From: Pseudomonas sp. | GTDB taxonomy: Bacteria > Pseudomonadota > Gammaproteobacteria > Pseudomonadales > Pseudomonadaceae | Reading direction: 5' to 3' | NCBI GenBank assembly: GCA_030603065.1 | Contig: JAUVYN010000006.1 | Span: 1-64,000, forward strand | DNA length: 64,000 nt | In this document: positions 38,478 to 46,409 of the stretch, one piece after another | Layout: each line of letters begins with the position of its first letter | Numbering within the stretch: the stretch's first letter is position 1 | Position numbers and translations under genes: made by a program | Notes under the pieces: generated by a model | Databases searched by the model: none | What the model was told of the DNA's origin: nothing | The model's input: only the letters and a program-made list of their open reading frames with translations

Positions 38478-39917
38478 TCAAAGCAGCGGGCTCATGAAAT
38501 ACATAAGCCGTTCCAGGCTGCGAACTGTTCGGCCACGTCTCTGCCAACTCTCCAGCGTCAGTCGCTCGCAAGAGGTCTGGTAACTTTGCAGAAGTTCGCC
38601 GATTTGTCGGCAACTCTCCTGGGTAGTGAGCGCAACCGTGAGTTCGAAATTTAGCTGCAGGCTGCGTATGTCCAGGTTCACGCTGCCTACCAGGGCCAGT
38701 TCGTCATCCATGAGCATCGCCTTGGTGTGCAGTAGTCCGCCATCGAATAGCAGAATTTCCACACCGGCCAGCAGCAGGATTTCATAGTAGGAGCGACTGG
38801 CCCAGCCCACCATTACCGAATCGTTTCGCCGTGGCAGCAGCAGCTGCACCCGCACACCCCGCTGGGCGGCCTGGCAAAGCGCGTTGAGGATCGCTTCGGA
38901 GGGCACGAAGTAGGGTGTACTGATCACGATGCTGCGGTTTGCACGGTAGATGCTGGTCAGCGTGGCCTGGCCGATGAGATCTTCGCCGACACCTGGCCCA
39001 GATGGGATTACCATCAACCAGTGGTTCGATGGCACGGGCGTGTTATCGATTTCTGGCAGGCGCCGCTGACCGGTCTCCACCTCCCAATCCCAGGCAAATA
39101 CCTTGGCCAGACCCGATGCTGCCTGTCCCTCCATGCGCAACATGACGTCGATCCACTGGCCTACGCCGGCCTTGCGCTTGAAGCAGCTTGGATCGGCCAT
39201 ATTCATGGAGCCGGTAAAGGCGACTCGCTCATCGATCACCACGAGCTTGCGATGCATGCGCAGGTCAATTCGGTGAACCAGCGCGCGGATGAGTTTGACC
39301 GGTAGCGCGGGCACCACTTCGATTCCTGCGGCGACCAGCTTGCGACGCCAGGGCGAGCGGAAGAAGGGGCGGCTGCCAGCATGATCGATCAGTAGTGACA
39401 CCTGCACGCCGCGCTCGGACGCCTGGATGAGCGCTTCGCTCAGTTCGTCCACCCGACCGCCGGGATGCCAGATATAGGTTTCGATACGAATCGACTGGCG
39501 GGCGCTACGAATGTCTTCGCAAAGCCGGTCGAAGATCTCCTCAGGCGAACGCAGCAGCTCCAGCCTGGAGTAGCTTTGTGCGCTGATGTGAACCTGGGTG
39601 GTCAGCAATTGGTTGATTGCCAGACTGAGCTCGCTCGATGGCAGCGCGGAGCCGGGTGGGATGCGAGTGTCGAGGCTCCGCAGATAGGGCTCCACCATTG
39701 CCCTGGCCCGGGACGCACGGTCGCGGCCCAGGTTCAGTTCGCCGATCATCATGTAGAGAACTGCCCCAACGATCGGCAGGATGTAAATCACCAGCAGCCA
39801 GGCCAGGGTGACGCTCACCGGCTTGCGCAGGGCGATCACCCGAATGGTTACCCCGGCGATGAACACCCAGTACAACACCGCGAGGATGACGCCGATGATG
39901 TTCTGCAGATTCGCCAT
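38478..39917 (-). CDS. cls: Cardiolipin synthase (ClsA type)
   Basis: A 479-residue inner-membrane enzyme that joins two phosphatidylglycerols to cardiolipin and glycerol. Two N-terminal spans (~7-27 and ~36-58, PLDc_N type) precede the HKD motifs H222/K224/D229 (HRKLVVID) and H397/K399/D404 (HTKAMLMD), each followed by the typical GS(M/V)N segment. Length equals E. coli ClsA. It is the second PLD-family gene of a tail-to-tail pair; a third is cut at the end of the window. Confidence 0.95.
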   Translation of the reverse strand: MANLQNIIGVILAVLYWVFIAGVTIRVIALRKPVSVTLAWLLVIYILPIVGAVLYMMIGELNLGRDRASRARAMVEPYLRSLDTRIPPGSALPSSELSLAINQLLTTQVHISAQSYSRLELLRSPEEIFDRLCEDIRSARQSIRIETYIWHPGGRVDELSEALIQASERGVQVSLLIDHAGSRPFFRSPWRRKLVAAGIEVVPALPVKLIRALVHRIDLRMHRKLVVIDERVAFTGSMNMADPSCFKRKAGVGQWIDVMLRMEGQAASGLAKVFAWDWEVETGQRRLPEIDNTPVPSNHWLMVIPSGPGVGEDLIGQATLTSIYRANRSIVISTPYFVPSEAILNALCQAAQRGVRVQLLLPRRNDSVMVGWASRSYYEILLLAGVEILLFDGGLLHTKAMLMDDELALVGSVNLDIRSLQLNFELTVALTTQESCRQIGELLQSYQTSCERLTLESWQRRGRTVRSLERLMYFMSPLL

Positions 39918-39959
39918 GGGTGTCCGGTCAGCTCAGCGGAAGAGAAGGCAGTAACGGTT

Positions 39960-40298
39960 TCACAGGCAGTTGTCCGGCTTTGGCAGTCCGGCAAACTTGC
40001 TCGCCAGCTTCGCTGGGCTGCCCGGGAACAGCTTCAATAGATACAGGCTGGTGCCTTTGTCTGACCCCAGATGCAGGCCAACGTACTTGACCATTGGGCG
40101 CATCGCTGGAGAGAGCTGAAATTCCGCGTAGAACTGTCGCAACAGGCGAATCACCTCCAGATGTGCTTCGGTCAGTTCAATCCCGTCCTGTTCTGCAAGC
40201 GCAGTGGCGACCGCTTCATCCCAGTCGGCCAGGTGAACGAGAAAGCCTTCCTTGTCGATCGGGATCTGCCTGGCACCTACGCTGATTGATCGGCTCAC
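39960..40298 (-). CDS. tusE: Sulfur relay protein TusE
   Basis: A 112-residue DsrC-family protein that takes persulfide sulfur from TusBCD and passes it to MnmA for 2-thiouridine in tRNA. The penultimate-type catalytic Cys is in the PKPDNCL end, as in the family, and 'GFLVHLADWDEAVATALAE' and FQLSPAMRPMVKYV match. The GTG at 40298 was chosen because it overlaps the tusB stop (GTGA) and has GAAGGTG upstream; an ATG ten codons earlier (40328) is the alternative. Last gene of the tusDCBE operon. Confidence 0.95.
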   Translation of the reverse strand: MSRSISVGARQIPIDKEGFLVHLADWDEAVATALAEQDGIELTEAHLEVIRLLRQFYAEFQLSPAMRPMVKYVGLHLGSDKGTSLYLLKLFPGSPAKLASKFAGLPKPDNCL

Positions 40299-40606
40299 CA
40301 GCTGATCACCTTCGAATGCTCCACGCATAGCTCGACCATGCGCAAATAGTCCACCACCATCACCCGGCCAGGCAGATCATCCAGCGCCAGTCCGCGTGCC
40401 AGCAGATCGTTCTCAAGCGCAAAGAGTTTGACGCTGCCGGGTAGCAGTCGCAGCGCGTCGACCGAGCGAGTGTCTGGTAGCAGGCCGTAGACCGCATCCT
40501 CGATCAGCAGAAGCGACTGGCCTGGGCCGACCGTGCGCAACCAGCAGTTGAAGGATGGGTGAGTGGCGGGGGAATGCCGAAGTATATGTAGCGGATGGGC
40601 GGTCAC
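40295..40606 (-). CDS. tusB: Sulfurtransferase complex subunit TusB
   Basis: A 103-residue subunit of the TusBCD heterohexamer that relays sulfur from TusA to TusE. It shows the family start 'LHILRHSPATHPSFNCW' and the C-terminal VVDYLRMVELCVEHSKVISW. The start is GTG at 40606, overlapping the tusC stop (GTGA). Length is normal (~95-103). The DsrH-type Cys is not clearly identifiable, as usual for TusB. Confidence 0.92.
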   Translation of the reverse strand: MTAHPLHILRHSPATHPSFNCWLRTVGPGQSLLLIEDAVYGLLPDTRSVDALRLLPGSVKLFALENDLLARGLALDDLPGRVMVVDYLRMVELCVEHSKVISW

Positions 40607-40956
40607 AGCGTCACCACCTGATCGTAGTTTTCAAGCAGTGCGGCAATCTCCGTCGAGTCGATAGGCCGTGCCGGAAGCATGCAGCGATCGGATGTCAGTC
40701 CGCGATCCTTGAGCGAGAGCGAGCAGGCAAAGAGTTCGTCGACCCCGAACATGGGTAGAGCCTGAAGATTGGCGGTCAGGGATTTCGCGTCGATTCGCGA
40801 CGCGTCTTGCCCCTTGGCCAGCTGCAGCACACCGTCAGCCATGAATAGCATTCCGGTCGGCACGCCGAAGGCGGCAGCGGCAAGCGCCAGGTCAAGCGCT
40901 TCTCTGGCGGCCAGGTGAGTGGGGGGCTGACGGCTGATGACGAGCAGGCTTCGCAT
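40603..40956 (-). CDS. tusC: Sulfurtransferase complex subunit TusC
   Basis: A 117-residue DsrF-like subunit of TusBCD. The family pattern is clear: SLLVISRQPPTHLAAREALDLAL at the start, then 'GMLFMADGVLQLAKGQD' and LPMFGVDELFACSLSLKDRGL. The ATG at 40956 lies one base after the tusD stop; a TTG at 40968 is possible but would overlap tusD. Expected partner genes on both sides leave little doubt. Confidence 0.94.
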   Translation of the reverse strand: MRSLLVISRQPPTHLAAREALDLALAAAAFGVPTGMLFMADGVLQLAKGQDASRIDAKSLTANLQALPMFGVDELFACSLSLKDRGLTSDRCMLPARPIDSTEIAALLENYDQVVTL

Positions 40957-40957
40957 G

Positions 40958-41347
40958 TCAGTTTCCAAAGGTCACTGCGCGATCGGCGCTTTGCAGGGCG
41001 TCGACCCATTGACCGAGCCCACTCAGAGTGTATGGATCGCCGGTACTGGCCGCAGGGGAGTCCCAGCGCTGTGCCTCGGCCTCATCCAGCACGCCGCGTC
41101 GTAGTGCCGCGGCGATGCAGACCACAGCATCGAGCTTTTCCCTTTCGACGAAGCTGCGCCATTCAACGCAAATGTCGATTTCGTCCTGGGGTTGCACACC
41201 AAGCCGAGATGCAACGTACACCCCGTCGCGATAGAAGAACAGACGGCTGATGTTATGGCCCGAAGCGATGACCGCTTCGGCGAACCTGAGCGCGCTACGC
41301 GCGGCCGGATCCTGGGGGCCGGCGAGCAATGCAATGGCAAAGTTCAT
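40958..41347 (-). CDS. tusD: Sulfurtransferase complex subunit TusD
   Basis: A 129-residue DsrE-like subunit carrying the persulfide-accepting Cys. The start MNFAIALLAGPQ and the ALRFAEAVIASGH helix fit, and the active Cys is in 'EIDICVEWRSFVE' or the VVCIAAALRRGV segment (the latter corresponds to E. coli Cys78). The ATG at 41347 gives family length; 20 further in-frame residues upstream run into the terminator and are not used. First gene of tusDCBE. Confidence 0.94.
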   Translation of the reverse strand: MNFAIALLAGPQDPAARSALRFAEAVIASGHNISRLFFYRDGVYVASRLGVQPQDEIDICVEWRSFVEREKLDAVVCIAAALRRGVLDEAEAQRWDSPAASTGDPYTLSGLGQWVDALQSADRAVTFGN

Positions 41348-41370
41348 GAAATGGACCGGTCGAAAACGAT

Positions 41371-41392
41371 GAGGCCCGCAAAAGCGGGCCTC
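41371..41392 (-). terminator. Rho-independent terminator of the Bax-inhibitor-1 gene
   Basis: A 9-bp GC-rich stem (GAGGCCCGC / GCGGGCCTC) with an AAAA loop, 24 bases past the stop of the 41417 gene. On the minus strand a short U-rich stretch (ATCGTTTT) follows. It separates that gene from tusD. Confidence 0.75.
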
Positions 41393-41416
41393 GGAAGTAT
41401 AACGCAACTGGGTTTA

Positions 41417-42091
41417 TCAGTCGTCGCCGCCAAAAACGCCCAGCAGTTGAAGCAGGCTGAGAAACAGATTGTAGATCGACACGAACAGCGTCACGGTAGC
41501 CATGATGTAGTTGTCTTCACCACCGTGAATGATGGCGCTGGTCTGATAAAGAATGATCGCAGAAGAGAACAGCACGAAGCCGGCGGATATGGCCAGTGAC
41601 AGACCGCTGATCTGCAGGAAGAAGCTCGCTACTACCGCACATAGCAGGACCACGAAGCCAGCCATGATGAAGCCGGACAGGAAGCTGAAGTCCTTGCGGG
41701 TGATGATGGCATAGGCCGACAGGCTGAAGAATACCAGCGCGGTCATGCCCAGCGCCATGGTCACCAGCTGACCGCCGTTGGGCAGCGCCAGATAGGCGTT
41801 CAGAATCGGACCAAGGGTATAACCCATGAAGCCGGTCAGCGCGAAGGTGAGCAGCAGGCCAGCACCGGAATTGCGGAACTTGCTGATAGCGAACAGCAAC
41901 CCGTAGAACCCGACCAGCGTGATGATCAGCCCGGGGTGCGGCAGGTTGAGGCTCATGGACGTGAAGGCGACCAGAGCGCTGAAAGCCATGGTCATGGCGA
42001 GCAGGCTGTAGGTGTTCCGGAACAGCTTGCTGACTTCAGCTTCGCTGGCCCCTGTCTGCTGCAGAGTGCTATGGCGTTGCTCGATGTTCAT
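41417..42091 (-). CDS. Bax inhibitor-1/YccA family membrane protein
   Basis: A 224-residue protein with seven hydrophobic segments and the BI-1/TMBIM pattern: an N-terminal soluble 35 residues, [15 protein letters not shown] in the middle and the C-terminal '[23 protein letters not shown]' (split by the D-containing motif before it). Relatives include E. coli YccA, an FtsH substrate and modulator, and pH-gated Ca2+ leak channels such as YetJ. In P. aeruginosa the homologue also sits beside tusD, as here. It has its own terminator. Confidence 0.93.
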   Translation of the reverse strand: MNIEQRHSTLQQTGASEAEVSKLFRNTYSLLAMTMAFSALVAFTSMSLNLPHPGLIITLVGFYGLLFAISKFRNSGAGLLLTFALTGFMGYTLGPILNAYLALPNGGQLVTMALGMTALVFFSLSAYAIITRKDFSFLSGFIMAGFVVLLCAVVASFFLQISGLSLAISAGFVLFSSAIILYQTSAIIHGGEDNYIMATVTLFVSIYNLFLSLLQLLGVFGGDD

Positions 42092-42290
42092 GTTTCAGAC
42101 TCCAAATGGTTGCGCAGTGAGATCCCTGTGCTCGGATGATAACGTCTAACCGTGTCAAATCAAGGCATCTGACCGCTGCCAGGCACCTTTCGCTGCCTGG
42201 CTTTGTGACTAAGTGCGACCAGGTTGGCAGATTATCCATACCTTTACCCCTTGTGCGGTCACTTCGGATATCGGCCGATGCCTTAGACCA

Positions 42291-42318
42291 TTGACTGCAC
42301 TGGAGTTTCCGGTAATAT
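42291..42318 (+). promoter_or_regulatory. tRNA-Ser promoter
   Basis: TTGACT (-35, 42291-42296), a 16-base spacer and TAATAT (-10, 42313-42318), followed by a GC-rich discriminator (GCCGCCCG). The tRNA begins 11 bases after the -10. Confidence 0.75.
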
Positions 42319-42328
42319 TGCCGCCCGT

Positions 42329-42418
42329 GGAGGGATGGCAGAGCGGTTGAATGCACCGGTCTTGAAAACCGGCGAAGGTGAAAGCCTTCCCAGGGTTCGA
42401 ATCCCTGTCCCTCCGCCA
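42329..42418 (+). tRNA. tRNA-Ser (anticodon UGA)
   Basis: A 90-nt class II tRNA. Acceptor arms GGAGGGA/TCCCTCC pair fully, the discriminator is G, and CCA is encoded. The anticodon stem CCGGT/ACCGG closes the loop CTTGAAA with anticodon TGA at 42363-42365. A long variable arm (GGCGAAGGTGAAAGCCTTCC region) and GGTTCGAATCC T-arm identify serine. It reads UCA and related codons and is charged by the SerS encoded at 15403. No att-like repeat of its 3' end was seen in the window, so it shows no sign of being an integration site. Confidence 0.98.
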
Positions 42419-42430
42419 CTACATCGCCTC

Positions 42431-42460
42431 AAAGCCCCGTATATCGGGGCTTTGTTCTAT
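42431..42460 (+). terminator. Terminator of tRNA-Ser
   Basis: A 9-bp stem (AAAGCCCCG / CGGGGCTTT) with a 5-base loop, then GTTCT. It starts 13 bases after the tRNA. The A- and T-rich flanks make it usable in both directions, so it may also end the leftward gene at 42550. Confidence 0.8.
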
Positions 42461-42549
42461 CTGGCGCTTGTCGCCTTATCTGAGCCTGACATACGGCCCG
42501 CCCCATACCTTTGCACATAGCATGATGTCCCTCGCAGCTGTTCAGGCGT

Positions 42550-43713
42550 TCACACCAGCGAAGAAATACTGAAATCTTCGGCCAGTCGCAGCATGTTGCG
42601 GCCTGCCTGCTTGGCCTGGTAAAGAGCGGCGTCGGCGAGGGCGAGCAGGGTAGCGCTGGTGTCCTGCGGGCCAGGGACGCCGCACCAGACGCCGACACTG
42701 AAGTGATGGGTGATCTCCTGGCGGTCGTAGTGCGTGGGAGTGGTCGCTATGTCGGTGCGCAGGTCATCCAGGGCAATGGTGACCCCTTCGCGGGATGTAT
42801 CAGGCAATATCAGCAGGAACTCTTCCCCGCCATAGCGGCCCAGGCAGTCGGACTGGCGCAAGCGTTTTTTCATCACGCTCGCGCAGTGTTTCAGCACGGC
42901 ATCCCCCGCCAGATGGCCATAGCTGTCGTTGATGCGTTTGAAATGGTCGATATCGATGATGGCGACCGCCAGCATGCTGCCATTGCGGCGGGCGCGTTCG
43001 ATCTCCTTTTCCAGTTGCTCCATGATTGCGCGCCGATTGGGCAGGTAGGTCAGGGAATCCTGTAGCGCCATGTTTTTCAGGATGCCCTCGATGCGTTCCT
43101 TGGATAGCAACACCAGTCCAAGGGTCAGCATCATTACGGTGACGGTACCGATGCTGAGCGATATTGTCTGACGGAAGTTGCTGACGTCGTAACGCATCTC
43201 GTCGGACATGCCGGTCACTATCGCTACCACACGGATCAGTATGCCGAGGATACTGATGGCTGCTCCCACCGTCAGAAGCAAATGTGCTCGGCCTTCGGGC
43301 TGGCGGTTCTTCCGGGCCCACTGGACAATCATCAGGCACTGTACGATGAGTATGCCGGATGCGGTCAGCATCCGTGGCTCGCGTGTTTCCAACAGAAGAA
43401 TCATGAGCAAGCCCATGATTATGGGCGGACAGAATACTCGAAGCCAGGGGACCGCCTGCTGGTTGATCCTGAACAGACTGGTGGAGTAGAAGGCCAGAGC
43501 CGTAGAAAGGAGGGTATTGGCAACGCTATAGGTCAGCCAAAGCGGCGCGTTCCCATGTTGCATGAAACCGATGTAAGCCAGTGCGTGGGCAATCAGTCCT
43601 GCGCCCACGGTCAGCAGGCCATCGCGCCGACGACCGACTACCAGCAAACAGCAGGCCATGATCAGCGCTACCCAGGCCACCGAAGCGAAGATGGTCGGCG
43701 AATGGGCAATCAT
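42550..43713 (-). CDS. Membrane-bound diguanylate cyclase
   Basis: A 387-residue protein with about six or seven N-terminal membrane spans (~5-200, a MASE-like sensor) and a C-terminal GGDEF domain (~225-380). The catalytic motif is GGEEF and the inhibitory RQSD lies five residues before it, so c-di-GMP synthesis with feedback is expected. The ATG at 43713 follows GGAAG by eight bases; an in-frame TTG at 43749 would add 12 residues. It is the second diguanylate cyclase in the window, with a different sensor from the DISM-type one at 18368. Confidence 0.92.
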   Translation of the reverse strand: MIAHSPTIFASVAWVALIMACCLLVVGRRRDGLLTVGAGLIAHALAYIGFMQHGNAPLWLTYSVANTLLSTALAFYSTSLFRINQQAVPWLRVFCPPIIMGLLMILLLETREPRMLTASGILIVQCLMIVQWARKNRQPEGRAHLLLTVGAAISILGILIRVVAIVTGMSDEMRYDVSNFRQTISLSIGTVTVMMLTLGLVLLSKERIEGILKNMALQDSLTYLPNRRAIMEQLEKEIERARRNGSMLAVAIIDIDHFKRINDSYGHLAGDAVLKHCASVMKKRLRQSDCLGRYGGEEFLLILPDTSREGVTIALDDLRTDIATTPTHYDRQEITHHFSVGVWCGVPGPQDTSATLLALADAALYQAKQAGRNMLRLAEDFSISSLV

Positions 43714-43837
43714 GTGCGCTGCTTCCAACCGGGTAACCTTGTCATGCAAGCCGTCCCATCCTGGGTCTTATTGTGATCGCTGACGGCTATTATCGGCCTA
43801 TTGTCGTCCCTTCGCCAGTGAGCGAACGGCCTGGAGC

Positions 43838-45010
43838 TCAACCAGGCACAGCGCTCGGATCCATCGACTCGGCAGTTCGGACGCCGACCCTTGGGATTTC
43901 CAGCGTGAATGCACTGCCTCGATTCGGTCCATCACTGGTGACGGTTATGTTTCCGCCGTGCAGTTCGATCAACTGCTTGACCAATGCCAGCCCGATTCCC
44001 AAACCGCCGTGGGCATGTTGCACGTGGTCGGTCACCTGCTCGAACATGCGGAAAATCGCAGCCGAGGCATCCGGCGTCAGGCCCAGTCCGTTGTCGCTGA
44101 CTGTTACTCGGCAGCTGCCGCTGGTGATGCCCAGGGTGACTGCGATATGTCCGCCGCCCGGGGTGTACTTGGCGGAGTTGTTCAACAGGTTGGCGATGCA
44201 TTGGGTGATCCGCACCTGATCGGCCAGCAATTCAACAGGCTCGTCGGGAAGATTCAGTGCTAGCGTGTGGCGCTGAGCTTCAATCGCAGGCCTTGCCATT
44301 TCTACCGCACTCAGTACAGCTTCACGAAGATCAAACGGGGCGTTGCGCAGTTCGATCTTGCCCTGAGTGATCCGCGATGCATCCAGCAGGTCATCGACGA
44401 GTCGGAAAAGGTGTGCCATTTGTTCCTGCATGAGGCTGCCGATCCTGGCAGTCTGCTCGTTGGCGGGCGCGCGCTGAAGGAGTTCGAGCCCACCTCGGAG
44501 TGCAGCCAGTGGATTGCGCAGCTCGTGCGCCAGCACCGCAAGAAACTCGTCCTTGCGCCGGTCGGAAAGCTTGAGAGCGTCTGCCTGCGCCTGCAGCAGA
44601 TCACGCTGCTCCGCAATCATTTGCCGTTGCCGATAGATTTCAAAGAAGACGTCGGTCTTGCTACGCAGAACATCCGGCTCGATCGGCTTCTGGATAAAGT
44701 CCACCGCGCCGGCTTCGTAACCCTGGAAACGTCGCTCGGCACTGTGAGTGCCGGCAGTGACGAAGATGATCGGGATGCGTCTGGTGCGCTCGTTTCCGCG
44801 CATCAGTTCGGCCAGCTCGAAGCCGTTAAGCCCGGGCATCTGTACATCGATCAGAGCCAGTGCCACGTCATGGTCCAGCAGCAGCTCAAGCGCTTCGTCG
44901 CCGGACTTGGCCATCAGCAGGACGAGATCATCACGGCGCAGCAGTGCCTCTAGCGATAGCAGGTTCTCTGCCAGATCGTCGACCAGGAGAAACTTGACTG
45001 GTGTACTCAT
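43838..45010 (-). CDS. Response regulator-histidine kinase fusion
   Basis: A 390-residue cytosolic protein. An N-terminal receiver domain (~1-125, phospho-acceptor Asp55 in LIDVQMPG) is joined by a coiled coil (~127-150) to a HisKA domain (His162 in LAHELRNPLAAL) and an HATPase (N box NLLNNSAKYT, G1 DNGLGL, G2 GGLGIGLALV). The receiver-first order suggests that phosphorylation by another kinase controls its activity. It is the last of four genes with ATGA overlaps (hybrid kinase, cheR, cheB, this one), so the upstream hybrid kinase is the likely input. Confidence 0.93.
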   Translation of the reverse strand: MSTPVKFLLVDDLAENLLSLEALLRRDDLVLLMAKSGDEALELLLDHDVALALIDVQMPGLNGFELAELMRGNERTRRIPIIFVTAGTHSAERRFQGYEAGAVDFIQKPIEPDVLRSKTDVFFEIYRQRQMIAEQRDLLQAQADALKLSDRRKDEFLAVLAHELRNPLAALRGGLELLQRAPANEQTARIGSLMQEQMAHLFRLVDDLLDASRITQGKIELRNAPFDLREAVLSAVEMARPAIEAQRHTLALNLPDEPVELLADQVRITQCIANLLNNSAKYTPGGGHIAVTLGITSGSCRVTVSDNGLGLTPDASAAIFRMFEQVTDHVQHAHGGLGIGLALVKQLIELHGGNITVTSDGPNRGSAFTLEIPRVGVRTAESMDPSAVPG

Positions 45011-45579
45011 CGGGCGATGCTCTCAAGGTATGCCGGGATGTCCGCGAGCGAGATGATTCGCGCGTCGGGGCACAGTTTGAGGGCGGCTTCGGGCATGGCG
45101 CTGGCGTACGCTTCATCGGGCGGTTGCACGATGGCGGTGCCGCCCGCATCGTGAATCGAGCGCAGCCCTCGGGCGCCGTCATGGTTGGCGCCGGTCAGAA
45201 TGACGCCGATCAGCGCGTTCCCCCATACATCGGCTGCGCTCTCCATGGCCACATCGATGGAGGGACGAGAAAACAGAACTTCGTCCTCACTCGACAGTGC
45301 GATGCTGAGCCTGTCCTCTAGCAACAGGTGATAATTCGGCGGCGCGAAGTAGATGACCCCTGGTTGCACGGGCTCCTTGTCCTCCGCCTCGATGGCCCGC
45401 AGTGCGCATTTGGCGTCGAATATGTCCGCCAGGACGCTTGGCTTGTCCGCCGGCAGATGCACGATCACGAAAATCGGTAGCGGGAAGTCGGCCGGGAGCG
45501 CGGGCAGGAGAACGGATAGCGCTTCCAGCGCGCCGGCAGATGCCCCAATGATTACAGCGCCTTTCGCTGGGCGAGTCAT
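45007..45579 (-). CDS. cheB: CheB-type methylesterase, catalytic domain only
   Basis: A 190-residue CheB methylesterase domain. The triad is present: Ser14 in IIGASAGALEAL, His41 in VIVHLPAD and Asp134 in TGANHDGARGL. The receiver domain that normally gates CheB is absent, so its activity is probably controlled by interaction partners. Canonical CheB removes methyl groups from chemoreceptor glutamates. No receptor, CheA or CheW is near, so the target may be another protein, perhaps the hybrid kinase of the operon. Both ends overlap neighbours by four bases. Confidence 0.93.
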   Translation of the reverse strand: MTRPAKGAVIIGASAGALEALSVLLPALPADFPLPIFVIVHLPADKPSVLADIFDAKCALRAIEAEDKEPVQPGVIYFAPPNYHLLLEDRLSIALSSEDEVLFSRPSIDVAMESAADVWGNALIGVILTGANHDGARGLRSIHDAGGTAIVQPPDEAYASAMPEAALKLCPDARIISLADIPAYLESIAR

Positions 45580-46409
45580 GCGTTGGTCCTTTGGTAGATT
45601 TTCTCCTCACGTACGAAATCGCGAAACGCGTCGGCGTGGGTGGAGAATCTGAGACTTTCCTTGGCACCGAGCCCAAGGAATCCGCTGCGCAGCAGGGAAT
45701 CTTTGAAAAGCCCGACCGCACGGTCCTGCAGAATACGATCAAAATAGATCATCACGTTGCGGCAGGACACCAGGTGCATTTCGCCGAACACCTGATCGGT
45801 AACCAGGCTGTGGTCCGAAAAAACCACGTTGCGACGCAGGCTCTTGTCCAGGATGCAACGGTTATAGTTGCTGTGATAGTAGTCGGACAGCGAGGTCTTG
45901 CCACCGGCCTGACGATAGTTCCGGGTGAACTGTCGCATGCGCTCCGCATCGTAGATACCCGCTGCCGCCTGATCCAGCGCCTCCTGATTGATATCCGTTG
46001 CGTAGAACAGGGTACGCTCCTCCAGCCCCTCTTCGCGAAAAAGGATCACCAGGGAATACAGTTCCTCGCCGGTGCTGCAGCCCGCCACCCACACCTTGAG
46101 CGATGGATAGGTACGCAGGTGTGGAACCACCATTTCGCGAATGGCGCGGAAGTAACTGGGGTCTCTGAACATTTCGCTGACCTGAACGGTCAGGTAGCGC
46201 AGCAATTGCGGAAGCATGTCCGGATCATGCAGAACGCGCTCCTGTATTGCGGAGATGGTGCCGAAGCCAAGGTTCTGGCGAGCCTGGCGCAGCCGCCGTC
46301 TTATCGACGACATCGCATAATGGCGAAAGTCGTAATGGTAGCGATGATAAAGCGCCTCGAGCAGCAGGCGGATCTCGATATCCTCGACCTTATCGTAGGT
46401 GTCGGTCAT
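45576..46409 (-). CDS. cheR: CheR-type protein-glutamate methyltransferase
   Basis: A 277-residue SAM-dependent methyltransferase. The N-terminal helical domain with the basic helix SSIRRRLRQAR is followed by the catalytic domain: 'TVQVSEMFRDPSYF' (includes the TxFFR-like position), motif I KVWVAGCSTGEELYS, ATDINQEALDQA and CRNVMIYFD. The ATG at 46409 overlaps the kinase stop (ATGA); an in-frame ATG at 46421 is possible. Paired with the adjacent CheB it could set a reversible methylation state on a non-chemoreceptor partner. Confidence 0.94.
   Translation of the reverse strand: MTDTYDKVEDIEIRLLLEALYHRYHYDFRHYAMSSIRRRLRQARQNLGFGTISAIQERVLHDPDMLPQLLRYLTVQVSEMFRDPSYFRAIREMVVPHLRTYPSLKVWVAGCSTGEELYSLVILFREEGLEERTLFYATDINQEALDQAAAGIYDAERMRQFTRNYRQAGGKTSLSDYYHSNYNRCILDKSLRRNVVFSDHSLVTDQVFGEMHLVSCRNVMIYFDRILQDRAVGLFKDSLLRSGFLGLGAKESLRFSTHADAFRDFVREEKIYQRTNA

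Noticed and set aside
42329..42460. tRNA-Ser as an integration site of a genomic island
   Set aside because: No integrase gene is adjacent and no copy of the tRNA 3' end was noticed elsewhere in the window.
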